From: Peronospora farinosa | Lineage: Eukaryota > Oomycota > Peronosporomycetes > Peronosporales > Peronosporaceae | Assembly (NCBI GenBank): GCA_947646735.1 | Contig: CANTFK010000800.1 | Coordinates: 248,001 to 312,000 of the forward strand | DNA length: 64,000 nucleotides | Direction of reading: 5' to 3' | Part shown: positions 31,183 to 40,750 of the stretch, in pieces | Numbering within the stretch: position 1 is the stretch's first letter | Layout of the letters: each line of letters opens with the position of its first letter | Position numbers and translations under genes: made by a program | Notes under the pieces: generated by a model | The model's input: only the letters and a program-made list of their open reading frames with translations | The model's database searches: none | What the model was told of the DNA's origin: nothing

Positions 31183-32154
31183 ATGACTGCTATGTCCTCT
31201 TCTTGTTCCTCTTTTCTCTGCGCTGACGTCTTTTTGCGTGCGTATCCTCAAATCCAAGCACTTGGTCACGTCATCAGTCACCTCAAGGCTTTTCTGGACG
31301 TCTCCAAGGTTCTCTCTGTTGCCATTGCAGCACAAAATCAACCACTAACATCACAGTCTCTAACACTGTTAGAACATGCGGCAGTTCGTGAAAGGATAAA
31401 GTCTGTCATTGGTGGTCTGAATTAACACGACGTTATAAACAATATCAGTTTGAAACAGCGTTAAATCACGCGGCGGCACGAGGGTTTTTTTACCGGTATA
31501 CGATGGTTACGTTCGAAATATTATCCAAAAGGCAAATTTCATGGAGTCGAACGGGCAGCTTTATATAGTGGAAATCTTGAAATGGTACAATATCTTCATA
31601 CTGAATCTAGTACTAAAATGGTCGATGATGCAGCAATGGATAGTCAAGATGCAGTAGCTCATGCAGCAGGCAATGGTCGTTTGGATTTGGTCCAATGGTA
31701 TTGCAACATGAAAGGTCCGCATGCTTTCGGATGGAATGTCATGGATGACGCATTAGCACAGAATCAGATGAAAGTGGTGCAATTTCTAGACTGTGTATTG
31801 GGCAACCGATGTACTCGACGAGGGCTGGAAAAAGCGGCTTTACACGGACATTTGAAAGTCGTCCAATGGCTCAATAACTTACGATATTACGAGATCAAAA
31901 CGTTCAGGACTCTGGAAAATGTGATTGCAGGAGGACTCTTGCACGTTGTGAAATATGTGATGGAAACGGTGGTGGTGGTGGCTTATACGTCGTGGATGCA
32001 GGCAGCATTGACTGCTGCAGTTATGTATGGACAGTGTCAGATTTTACAATGGCTTCATGATCGGGCGTCAGTGAAAGCTGCTGTGCTGGCTTCCTGGACC
32101 CCATTACCATGTGAATGTCTCCTGAAGGCGAGAAACAGCTCGTCGTGGAGTTGA
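31183..32154 (+). pseudogene. Ankyrin-repeat protein gene, broken
   Basis: Starts at an ATG (31183) with an 80-codon frame (LCADVFLRAYPQIQALGHVI...). Homology then moves to a second frame at about 31420 (ETALNHAAARGFF) and back to the first after the T-run near 31485. The frame 31582-32154 has several ankyrin units of the oomycete type (AVAHAAGNGRLDLVQW, KAALHGHLKVVQWLN, AAVMYGQCQILQWLH). Such repeats mediate protein binding. The two frame changes suggest a pseudogene, though very short introns or sequence errors cannot be excluded. It lies outside the retrotransposons, the only clear host-type gene in the window. Confidence 0.65.
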
Positions 32155-32489
32155 CTCTACAAGCCATGGTCGACGAAAACACGCGAGTGGTGAAGAATGC
32201 TGAGAAGGATCTGGAGTGTAGTCTCCTGGAAGAGCCAAGACTCGAAAGAGGGCGATCTACAGCACAGGCGAATCTTCTTTTGACATTGCATTCGAAGGCC
32301 TTTGTTTTCTCCTTGTTGGATGGCTTCTCGGAGGAAGTATATCTTGCGTCAGCGAATGTTATAGAAGTACAAAGCCCTGCGTCGCTAGAACTAAAGACGT
32401 TCTCAGTGCTCCATCGTCACGCGGACAGCATGCTGACGACTGCCACATTCGCTGTAATTATGAGACCTGTAAAACACAGTTTACAATAA
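32115..32489 (+). pseudogene. Frame continuing 3' of the ankyrin relic (124 codons)
   Basis: Overlaps the end of the ankyrin frame by 40 bp and continues in another frame (EGEKQLVVELTLQAMVDENTR..., ending at TAA 32487-32489). It may be the C-terminal part of the same gene after one more frameshift, or an unrelated ORF. No domain recognised. Confidence 0.35.
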
Positions 32490-32742
32490 ACGTCGGTCGG
32501 CAGGAACCAGAGCCGTGTATGACATTTGTTCTGATGCTGACCTGGAAGCTCCATTTGGAAACGCACAAGCTGCTGGAATTCAGCTTTGGTGACTTGCGGT
32601 GAAGGTGTATACCAGTTGTGTCGTGACTTGACTTCGTTGAACCTTACTTGGTGTCTGATGCAACCATATCCCGCCGCTCGAGGCTAACGCTGGTGAACAC
32701 AGTGCACTAACGCTGCCTGTAATGTTGGTGACAAACGATAGT
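32490..32742. other. Spacer before element D
   Basis: No coding signal or repeat recognised. Confidence 0.4.
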
Positions 32743-32987
32743 TGTCAGGTCGCAAGGTACGTGCGGTGCGACAGAGCGTGTGTTAGGGTTGCACATAGCG
32801 GATAGGCCATGACGCCACAGTCTGGCGTCACTAGATGACGTCACAGTCTCGCTTCATTAGATGACGTCACTACGAAGCTTCTAGAAGGAATTAGATGAGT
32901 AGGCTTAGAGGTAGCACCGGTTAGCGAACTGAGGACCTACGTAAATTTTCAGTTTCAAATATACCGAGTAAACCATAAGTCCTTACA
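32743..32987 (+). repeat. 5' LTR of D
   Basis: 245 bp. It differs from the 3' LTR by about six substitutions and an extra 26 bp (a tandem copy of GATGACGTCAC...TTA at about 32834-32860). Confidence 0.85.
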
Positions 32988-32989
32988 TC

Positions 32990-33004
32990 TGGTAGCACTT
33001 GTTG
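32990..33004 (+). promoter_or_regulatory. Primer-binding site of D
   Basis: TGGTAGCACTTGTTG, two bases after the LTR. It is the same primer core as A2, B and C for the first 11 bases. Confidence 0.8.
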
Positions 33005-33006
33005 GT

Positions 33007-33014
33007 CCTCGTCC

Positions 33015-33047
<33 letters not shown>

Positions 33048-33200
33048 TCCCCGCCGTCCTCGCCGTCCCCGCCGTCCTCGCCGTCCCCGCCGTCCTCGCC
33101 GTCCCCGCCGTCACCGCCGTCCCCGCCGTCCTCGCCGTCCCCGCCGTCCCCGCCGTCCTCGCCGTCCCCGCCGTCACCGCCGTCCCCGTCGTGCTTGTCG
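33007..33200. repeat. GCCGTC hexamer/nonamer microsatellite
   Basis: About 190 bp of CCCGCCGTC, CTCGCCGTC and ACCGCCGTC units, in phase with 9-bp periodicity. Long ORFs seen through it on both strands (GDGGDGED and TAVPAV repeats) are by-products of the repeat. A decayed edge with GCCGT motifs continues to about 33300. Confidence 0.95.
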
Positions 33201-33498
33201 TGCTCGCCATCCCTGCAGCACCGCCGTACCTGCCGTGCTCGCCGTCCCTTCAGCACCGTCGTTCCCGCCGTGCTCGCCATCCTTTGAGCTACGCCGTCGC
33301 CGCTCAAGAGCAGTGATTAGGAGAGCCCATTCGTAAGTCCCAATCTTCTTGAGGGCAGGGACTCCTTTTCATTGGCTGTAAATCCTACTGGGCCATTACT
33401 ACTGCCATCGTTATCGAGATCGAAGTCTTTATTGGCTGTAAATCGTCTCGTTCCGGTAATAAGTCAGTTTGGTTAACAGGAGGTCAGTACTTCGGTTC

Positions 33499-33936
33499 AT
33501 GACCCGTCACCCGCGCAAGCAACCCACGAAACTCCACATCAACGACTCGCTGGCCCAGCTGTTCGTGAAGAAGCCAGACGCAGCTGACAAGTGCCGTGAG
33601 GATCGGCTGGAATCGATCCGCCGCACCAGCCGCATTCTTTGCCGCTTTGAGAAACACCTGAACACGGTTCAACGCGCCGACATGCGCAAACACATAAAGG
33701 CTCGCCTACTCGGGCACGCCAGTGACTTGCTCAGCTTCTAGAGTACTGTAAGCCTGCGCATCTCACGCGAGATCGCTAAGCACAAAAGCACCGTCCGTGT
33801 TCCTTATTCTGAGCCGCCGGGGTACAAAATCGTAATCGCCCGCCAACAAACGACCGCCAAGTCAACAAAGTCTTCGAAACCCGGACCGAAGGTTGTCAAG
33901 AGAAGCACCCAAGAGCCTAAAAAGACCCACAACTAA
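33499..33936 (+). pseudogene. Leader-region ORF of D, basic protein with one in-frame TAG
   Basis: From ATG 33499 the frame runs to TAG at 33739-33741, then stays open for another 64 codons to TAA at about 33934-33936. The protein is strongly basic (MTRHPRKQPTKLHIND; RTSRILCRFEKHLNTVQRAD; KSTKSSKPGPKVVKRS). It sits in the D leader between the microsatellite and the E insertion, ahead of gag. I do not recognise it. It may be captured sequence or an old accessory ORF. Confidence 0.35.
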
Positions 33937-33973
33937 TCACTTACAGTAACTAATCGTTAATGTCATTTAGTTA

Positions 33974-35304
33974 TGTGGTGAAGTACTTTCCTAAATTGTG
34001 AAGAACCCAAAGGCCAGTTGGATTGAAGGGACAAGGGCCGTAAACTAGGTAGAAGGGACCACGCACCAGAGAGAAGAGACCGTAGAAAAAGGGAACCTCG
34101 GAGTGAAGCGACCGTTGGCTGAGAATGTGAAAGACAAACAAAGTACAGGTCATTACCAGGGTACTGTTTAACCGGTAGCGAAAGGGGTCGACCATGGCCC
34201 TCATTGGTCGACCCGGTCCCTAATTGGTCGAACAGGTCCCTCATCGGTAGACCTGGGTCCCTCATTGGTCGACCAGGTCCTTCATCGGTAGACCTGGGTC
34301 CCTCATTGGTCGACCAGGTCCCTCATCGGTAGACCTGGGTCCCTCGTCGGTCGACCCCGTCCCTCATTGGTCGACCCGGCCCCTCGTTGGTAGACCTGGG
34401 TCCCTCATTGGTAGACCCGGTCCCTCGCTGGTCGACCTGGGTCCCTCATTGGTCGACCTCGGCCCCTCGGGGTTCAGCCACTCCTGGCCAGTTAATACAA
34501 GGATCAGACCAGTCGACGCAAGGAATCAGAGCTTCAGGCAAGGATAGAGTAAGGGAGTTAAAAGGATAGGACTATATCAAATACTACTCAATTTGCGATC
34601 TACTTGGCAAGTCTTCGTCGCGCTGTAAAGGAACTCTAGTCTGGCCACACGCCTGTTCCGGGGAAGGGATATATTTGGCCCCCCCCCCCCCGTTGTAGAC
34701 AGGCGTGTGGTCCGACACAAGTGCGAGCTGAACCCCACGTGGCACGACTCCGTCACCCAAGAAGAACTTGCTCTAAGCTACTCACTGTTCCGGGAAGGGA
34801 TATTTTGTCCCCCCGTCGAAGACAGTTGTGTAGCGAAGTTCAAGTGCGAATAGAGCTCCAGGATATATTTGGCCTGTGAGCTCGTTCGAGTAGCAACACC
34901 CCCCAAGACCCGCTATCGGAAGCGGTCTCCCTCACCTCAAGGTCCGGGAGCAACGTAAAGGTCAGGTGGTTGATACCCCTGAAACAGAAGGAAAAGGCCA
35001 GGGACGACAAGCTCCCTGAAGAATTTGGCTTTATGTCCACTCTCGACAAGGTCGATCGAGTGGCCACCTACCGGCCTACCGAGTGAAGCATATCCACTCG
35101 AGGCCCCCCAGGTCTACCTCCCTCAAGGCAGACATCTACATCGTCACCAAGTCCTCCGAAGAGTGCAAACCGCCAGCCGACGGGTACACAAGGTGAGAGA
35201 AGGTTCATACGCGGCATCGGGGTACCCCCTCCGACAGTCGGCAGTCCGGCACAGTGAGTGGTTTGGGGTCTCATCATACAACTTTGAGAACCCACTCCAC
35301 CACA
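33974..35304 (+). repeat. 5' LTR of E
   Basis: 1331 bp. It includes a GTCGAC minisatellite (34186-34480) and a 13-base C run ending at 34691. The 3' LTR has fewer minisatellite units and an 8-base C run, but is otherwise nearly the same. Confidence 0.92.
34186..34480 (+). repeat. GTCGAC minisatellite, E 5' LTR
   Basis: About 14 units of 20-21 bp (GGTCCCTCATTGGTCGACC and GGTCCCTCATCGGTAGACCT) that often alternate between the TCGAC and TAGAC forms. Confidence 0.95.
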
Positions 35305-35724
35305 ATGGTGCGCGTGCCCGGATCTTCGGAAGACGCGGGATTTCACTGCGAGTCCTTAGAAGATGAAGATGTTCAAGTCAAGAAGGAGAACAAGACCGAA
35401 GAGCCACTGGAAGACCGATCGCCAGTGACTCAAGAAGAAAAAAACAAAGGATCGAAGGACCGACCGGACCTTGGGAAGGGCCTGGTCATCATGGTCGAGG
35501 TTGAAATTATCGAAGAGAAACCTAAATACCCTCCCTATGTCCTCGTACAGGACACCTTGGGTCATGATGTCTATCATGATCCAGAGGACCATCAGCCGAC
35601 GGTGAAAACCGAGAGGCTAAGGTCCCCAAAAAAACAACAAACAAAGATCGCGCAATCCAAGCCGACAAAGTTCCGGATGAAGGCACCCGGAAACACCAAG
35701 TCGATAGGCCCCGAAAAGTTATGA
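35305..35724 (+). CDS. Gag-type leader protein of E (139 aa)
   Basis: Intact ORF whose ATG touches the LTR end. Charged, Lys/Glu-rich, no Cys (GFHCES aside), with an EEKPKYPPYVLVQ middle and a basic tail (SPKKQQTKIAQSKPTKF). It is nearly the same as the E2 ORF at 22703-23122. The frame is also open upstream into the LTR. Probably the N-terminus of Gag; the capsid-like part follows in other frames. Confidence 0.55.
   Translation: MVRVPGSSEDAGFHCESLEDEDVQVKKENKTEEPLEDRSPVTQEEKNKGSKDRPDLGKGLVIMVEVEIIEEKPKYPPYVLVQDTLGHDVYHDPEDHQPTVKTERLRSPKKQQTKIAQSKPTKFRMKAPGNTKSIGPEKL
35306..35324 (+). promoter_or_regulatory. Primer-binding site of E
   Basis: TGGTGCGCGTGCCCGGATC, one base after the LTR, identical to E2. 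The ATG of the first ORF (35305-35307) overlaps it. Confidence 0.75.
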
Positions 35725-36260
35725 CTGGCATCATAGTCAGACACAGACGTCACGAGGGCCTACCACCAACGCAAGCTGAACGCGTTCCTGGAGAGCGACC
35801 CCGTCGCGAAGATCCTGGAGATCCGGCTGCCGGGTCAACTTACTGGGCCGGTGTCGACCCTACCACGGCTGCAGACCGTTACAGACGCGATCACTGCGCT
35901 GGTCACCCTTCTTCGTCAAGCGAACATGGTCGCAGGGCGGTTCGACTCGGACGACCTGCTATTCCTGGAATCGACAGAATCACAACGACGTTAGAGAATA
36001 TACACAAGCGTCTGTCGATCCTACTTCATCATAGGGGAACTTACCTCCGACGACTCACATGCAAGCACCGTCCATGGACAGCTAGATATCGCTCCAAGAC
36101 ATCGCGGTCCACCCCCCCATTTGTGGGGACACCGGACACTTATGGGCGAAGCAAGATCCATCGCAACACCTGCCGTCAAGCGACCAGATTACAGCAGGTC
36201 ATGGGTCACCAGAATCTTCTTCGACTGGGGAAGTCACTAGTATACCCAAGGGAACGACAG
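35721..36260 (+). pseudogene. Gag helical region of E
   Basis: Homologous to E2 21965-22700 but frame-broken. The open frame 35721-36275 is a mixture of the true frame and shadows. A segment IDRITTTLENIHKRLSIL matches FDRITKTLANMHKRLSTL of E2. Not translatable as one protein. Confidence 0.55.
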
Positions 36261-36753
36261 GTGCGGCGCTGCTGAAGTCCCGAGCGAGGGGCGCGAAGCA
36301 GGAACAGCGAGCTCACGAAACGGTGACGCGTGGACAACCAGCGAAAATCCAGGTTTCTGATAGGTTGGATTTTCAGCCAATAGAAATCCCCTTGGATGGT
36401 TGGCCACGGTCCTTCGTCGGTCGACCTGGGCCCCTCGTCGATCGACCCGGTCCATCATCGGTCGACCTCGGCCCCTCGTTGGTAGACTTGGTCCCTCATC
36501 GGTCGACCTCGGCCCCTCGTCGGTACACCCGGTCCCTTGAAGGTAGACCTGGGTCCCTCATCGGTAGACCTCGTTCCATCTTCGATAGACCCGGGTCACT
36601 CAAGAATGCAGCTCAATTGTATCGAAGATTAAAACCACAGATGGAGTGACCCAGGTTGGCCACGGACTACCTAACAAGGACAAGAAGAACGGCCTACGTG
36701 ATTGACGTGGTGAAGACATGCGCGTTCTCAAGTCGCCGTACAGGAGGAGGGAA
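36261..36753 (+). repeat. Internal direct repeat of E, copy 1
   Basis: Begins GTGCGGCGCTGCTGAAGTCC, includes a CCAAT-containing AGCCAATAGAAA box and a GTCGAC minisatellite (36400-36600), and ends near CATGCGCGTTCTCAAG. It is repeated at 36984-37109 plus 38441-38838. Confidence 0.8.
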
Positions 36754-36983
36754 GCCCGGTAGGTAATCTACAGACCCTATCGACGCGGCAATGGCAAGAT
36801 TTTTGCAAGCGCGTCAAGGACCGCAGGAACACTTTAACGGGATTGTGACCGGAGGAAGACTAGGGGCGCAAGTGACTACCGCTCAAAACGACCCAAGTTC
36901 TACTGTACAAGTCACGGCTTAGCACTCGTCGCAAGGTTCATCTGCTACTAGCTATGTAACCAGGATGCCACTGGGACCGAGTG
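36754..36983 (+). pseudogene. Gag capsid scrap between the two repeats of E
   Basis: Matches the E2 gag region around 21850-21990 in reverse complement (GATCTRCAGACCCT...GACGCGGC.ATGG.AAGATTTTTGCAAG), so the repeat flanks a piece of gag. Confidence 0.6.
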
Positions 36984-37109
36984 GTGCGGCGCTGCTGAAG
37001 TCCCGAGCGAGGGGCGCGAAACAGGAACAGCGAGCTCACGAAACGGTGACGCGTGGACAACCAGCGAAAGTCCAGGTTTCTGATTGGTTGAATTTTAGCC
37101 AATAGAAAG
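36984..37109 (+). repeat. Internal direct repeat of E, copy 2 (left part)
   Basis: Same 120 bp as the start of copy 1 with a few changes. Interrupted at the AATAGAAAG site by the solo LTR; the rest resumes at 38441. Confidence 0.8.
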
Positions 37110-38436
37110 TGTGGAGAAGTGCCAGAGAAATGGGGGGCTCTTCGTAGTTATTATAATAACTGGCGGGAAAGATCTCGGTCACTCTCTTGAATGAGTGACA
37201 GGGAGTGACCAGGGTGCCGAACTGGTCCAAGGTCCCGAGTTCGGAGAAGATACTAGGATGCCCTACACTAAAGACCAAAGGACCAGTGCTGCTAGGACAG
37301 CTTAAGTTGACCCCAGGTAACAGGTGGGTCCCAGAGAACAGGTGGACCCAGGTGACCGGTGGACCCCAGGCAACAGGTTGACCCAGACAACAGGTGGACC
37401 CAGGTGACCGGTGGACCTCAGGTGACAGGTGGACCCCAGGTAACATGTGGAGCCCAGGCAACATGCGGACCCCAGGTAACAGGGGCCCAGGGGCCTAAGG
37501 GTACCAGGGTATCGGGGCCCAGGGCCTAGGGGTGCCAGGGTACCGGGGCCTAGGGGTACCAGGGTGCCGGGGCCCAGGTGCCTAAGGGTACCAGGGTACC
37601 GGGGCCCAGGGGTACCGAGGTACCGGGGTACCGGGGTACCGGGGCCCTGGGGTACAGGGGCCCAAGGGTACCAGGGTGCCGGGGCCCAGGGGTACCGAGG
37701 CCCAGGGGTACCAGGGCCCAATGTCCGAGGGTGCAGAACCGGTACACAGAATATCGAAGATTACAGAAAGTACAGGGTACCAAGGAGCCAGTCCTTCTTC
37801 CAAGAGTCGGCACGTGGCACTTTCCAAATCAAAGGGTTAGGGTTAGGCAAGAAAAGCATACAAGGTATAAGATAAATAAACACACTCGAATTTGCATTAC
37901 ACGTGGCAGCTTTAAGCGCCCCTCCTAAGCTTCTCCGTCGCTACACCTCTTCCGGGCGGGATACCCTTTGGCCCCCCGACGTCCAGCAGGTGTTAGGTGA
38001 CTCAAGCAACGCAAGTTGAACCTCAGGATAGTTGGCCTGAGGTGTCAAGTAAGTGTCAACACTCTACGACCCGCTACAGGAAGCGGTTTCACTACGGGGA
38101 AGAACACAAAGGGGTCCAAGGACCAAGAACAGTCAGCCACCAAAGGGGTACATAGTACCAGGTGCATCGCTCTCGACTAAGTCGATTGAGCCCAAGAAAC
38201 CCGGTCCCAAGTGAAGTATATCCACTCGGGGACCACCAAGTCCAAGTCTTATACAAAGACCAAGTTTAAGTCTTCTACGTCAACCGAGGAGCAAGACCAG
38301 CCAAGCCGACGGGTACACAAGGTGAGACCCAAGGCCAATACGACACGGTATCGGGGTACCCCCTCCGTAAGTCGGCAGTCCGGCGCTGTGTGTGTTTGTG
38401 GATCTCCTACGTTGTTTGAGAATCCACTCCACCACA
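37110..38436 (+). mobile_element. Solo LTR of family F in E, TSD AAAG
   Basis: 1327 bp, TGTGGAGAAGTG...CTCCACCACA, flanked by AAAG at 37106-37109 and 38437-38440. Removing it rejoins copy 2 of the E repeat. It holds two minisatellite stretches (37310-37490 and 37490-37730). The last 150 bp resemble the end of the E LTR, so F and E are related families. Confidence 0.92.
37310..37730. repeat. Minisatellites of the F LTR
   Basis: First 18-19 bp units of ACAGGTGGACCCCAGGTA type, then 9-20 bp units built from GGGGCCCAGGGGTACC and GGTACCGGGGTACC. Pro/Gly-rich ORFs through it are artefacts. Confidence 0.95.
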
Positions 38437-38440
38437 AAAG

Positions 38441-38838
38441 CTCCTTGGATGATTGGCCATGGTCCCTCGTCGGTAGACCTGGGTCCCTCATCGGTCGTCC
38501 TCGGCCCCTCATCGGTCGACCTCGGCCTCTCATCGGTCGACCTCGGCCCTTCGTTGGTATACCCGGTCCCTCATCGGTCGGCCTCGGCCTCTCGTCAGTA
38601 GACCCGATCCCTCGTTGGTATACCTGGTTCCCTCTTCGGTAGACCCGGTCCCTCGCTGGTAGACCTGGGTCCTTCAAGAATGCAGCTCGATGTATCGAAG
38701 ATTGAAACCACAGCTGGAGTGACCCAGGTTGGCCACGGACTACCAACCATAAAGCAAGCAGAAAACCCTTCGTGATTGACGAGGGAATACATGCGCGTGC
38801 TCAAGCCGCTGTACGGCTGAGCAAGCGCAAGGGGCGGC
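38441..38838 (+). repeat. Internal direct repeat of E, copy 2 (right part) and PPT
   Basis: GTCGAC minisatellite (about 38460-38680), then the conserved GACCCAGGTTGGCCACGGAC block, then CAAGGGGCGGC (38828-38838), the likely polypurine tract next to the 3' LTR. Confidence 0.75.
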
Positions 38839-40104
38839 TGTGGTGAAGTGCTTTCCTAAATTGTGAAGAACCCAGGGTCCCGTTGGATTGAAGGGACAAG
38901 GGGCCGTGGACTAGGGAGAAGGGACCGGAGATAAAGGGAACCTCGGAGTGAAGCGACCGTTGGCTGAGAATTCGAAAGACAAACAAAGGAGAGGTCATTA
39001 CCAGGGTAACGTTTAACCTGTACCGAAGGGAGTCGACCATGGCCCTCATTGGTCGACCCGGTCCCTCATTGGTCGAACAGGTTCCTCATCGGTAGACCTG
39101 GGTCCCTCATTGGTCGACCAGGTCCCTCATCGGTAGACCTGGGTCCCTCATTGGTCGACCAGGTCCCTCATTGGTCGACCCGGTCCCTCATTGGTCGACC
39201 CGGTCCCTCATCGGTAGACCTGGGTCCCTCATTGGTCGACCTGGGTCCCTCATTGGTCGACCTCGGCCCCTCGGGGTTCAGCCACTCCTGGCCAGTTAAT
39301 ACAAGGATCAGACCAGTCGACGCAAGGAATCAGAGCTTCAGGCAAGGATAGAGTAAGGGAGTTAAAAGGATAGGACTATATTAAATACTACTCAATTTGC
39401 GATCTACTTGGCAAGTCTTCGTCGCGCTGTAAAGGAACTCTAGTCTGGCCACACGCCTGTTCCGGGGAAGGGATATATTTGGCCCCCCCCGTTGTAGACA
39501 GGCGTGTGGTCCGACACAAGTGCGAGCTGAACCCCACGTGGCACGACTCCGTCACCCAAGAAGAACTTGCTCTAAGCTACTCACTGTTCCGGGAAGGGAT
39601 ATTTTGTCCCCCCGTCGAAGACAGTTGTGTAGCGAAGTTCAAGTGCGAATAGAGCTCCAGGATATATTTGGCCTGTGAGCTCGTTCGAGTAGCAACACCC
39701 CCCCAAGACCCGCTATCGGAAGCGGTCTCCCTCACCTCAAGGTCCGGGAGCAAAGTAAAGGTCAGGTGGTTGATGCCCCTGAAACAGAAGGAAAAGGCCA
39801 GGGACGACAAGCTCCCTGAAGAATTTGGCTTTATGTCCACTCTCGACAAGGTCGATCGAGTGGCCACCTACCGGCCTACCGAGTGAAGCATATCCACTCG
39901 AGGCCCCCCAGGTCTACCTCCCTCAAGGCAGACATCTACATCGTCACCAAGTCCTCCGAAGAGTGCAACCCGCCAGCCGACGGGTACACAAGGTGAGAGA
40001 AGGTTCATACGCGGCATCGGGGTACCTCCTCCGACAGTCGGCAGTCCGGCACAGTGAGTGGTTTGGGGTCTCATCATACAACTTTGAGAACCCACTCCAC
40101 CACA
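38839..40104 (+). repeat. 3' LTR of E
   Basis: 1266 bp, same ends as 33974-35304; minisatellite at 39035-39275. It is followed directly by GTTA (TSD) and the D gag start. Confidence 0.92.
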
Positions 40105-40124
40105 GTTACTGCATTAGTTCCATA

Positions 40125-40750
40125 ATGTCCACCCCGATGACCTCCGATCAGCATGCACAGTTGTTGCACACTATGGTTGCGACTATGGAAAAACAAGCGC
40201 TGTTACTTGAGCAAATCCAAAGGTCGAAACAGCTATCGGAAATCAAGTTAGAGGGTGTGAAGCTTCCAACGTATGGAGGTAGATTGGATGAATCATTCCA
40301 ACTCTACAAGGAGCAAGTGGAGCAATACTTCTTTGCAAGAGGAGTTAACTGGAAAAGTCAGGAAATTTCTCAAAAAATAATCGTCGTCGTAGGTGGGACA
40401 CTAAAGCAAGGAGCCGCTCAGTGGTATATGATGCAAAAACAGTATGTCACAAACGTGGACGACTTCTTTAGCAAAGTCGAAAGAGAATATGTTCCTGCTG
40501 ATTTGAAGAACGTCTGCGCGAAGATATGAACAATATGAGAGAGCGCGATTGCGAAGATCTCCCGGATTATGTGTGCAAATTTCGCCACGTAGCCACTCAA
40601 GTCCGAGAAATGAGCGAGTTGGACCAAATCATGTACTTCCCACGTGGACTTACAGGTCGTACGCGGGAGGAGGTTCAGTACCGTCGCTGTACAACACTTT
40701 CCGAAGTTATTACTGTGGCATTGGACTTTGATCGCTCTCATCCTCAGTGA
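40125..40750 (+). pseudogene. gag: Gag of D, frameshifted
   Basis: From ATG 40125: MSTPMTSDQHAQLLHTM, then a coiled/helical part (KQALLLEQIQRSKQL) and a retrotransposon capsid pattern (ESFQLYKEQVEQYFFARGVN, QGAAQWYMMQ). The frame ends at TGA 40527-40529. A one-base shift near 40508 carries homology into 40526-40750 (CEDLPDYVCKFRHVATQVRE, MYFPRGLTGRTREEVQYRR), which ends at TGA 40748-40750. Capsid region complete but not translatable without a frameshift. Confidence 0.8.

Larger units (their letters stand above)
33974..40104 (+). mobile_element. Element E: gag-only LTR element, TSD GTTA
   Basis: 6131 bp with LTRs 33974-35304 and 38839-40104 (TGTGGTGAAGT...CTCCACCACA), a primer site, two Gag-derived segments, a partial internal duplication and a PPT, but no protease, RT, RNase H or integrase. 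The 4-bp duplication GTTA lies at 33970-33973 and 40105-40108. A solo LTR of family F (37110-38436) is nested inside. LTRs and gag match E2, so E looks like a non-autonomous derivative needing enzymes in trans. Confidence 0.88.

Noticed and set aside
32921..33316. Long ORFs across 33000-33300 on both strands (GDGGDG and TAVPAV proteins)
   Set aside because: Direct products of the GCCGTC microsatellite; all frames stay open because of the repeat.
34186..34480. CRISPR-like array
   Set aside because: Units are contiguous 20-21 bp tandem repeats without unique spacers, inside an LTR of a eukaryotic element.
37302..37928. Pro/Gly-rich ORFs of 80-140 codons
   Set aside because: Created by GGTACC/GGGGCCC minisatellite units in a solo LTR.
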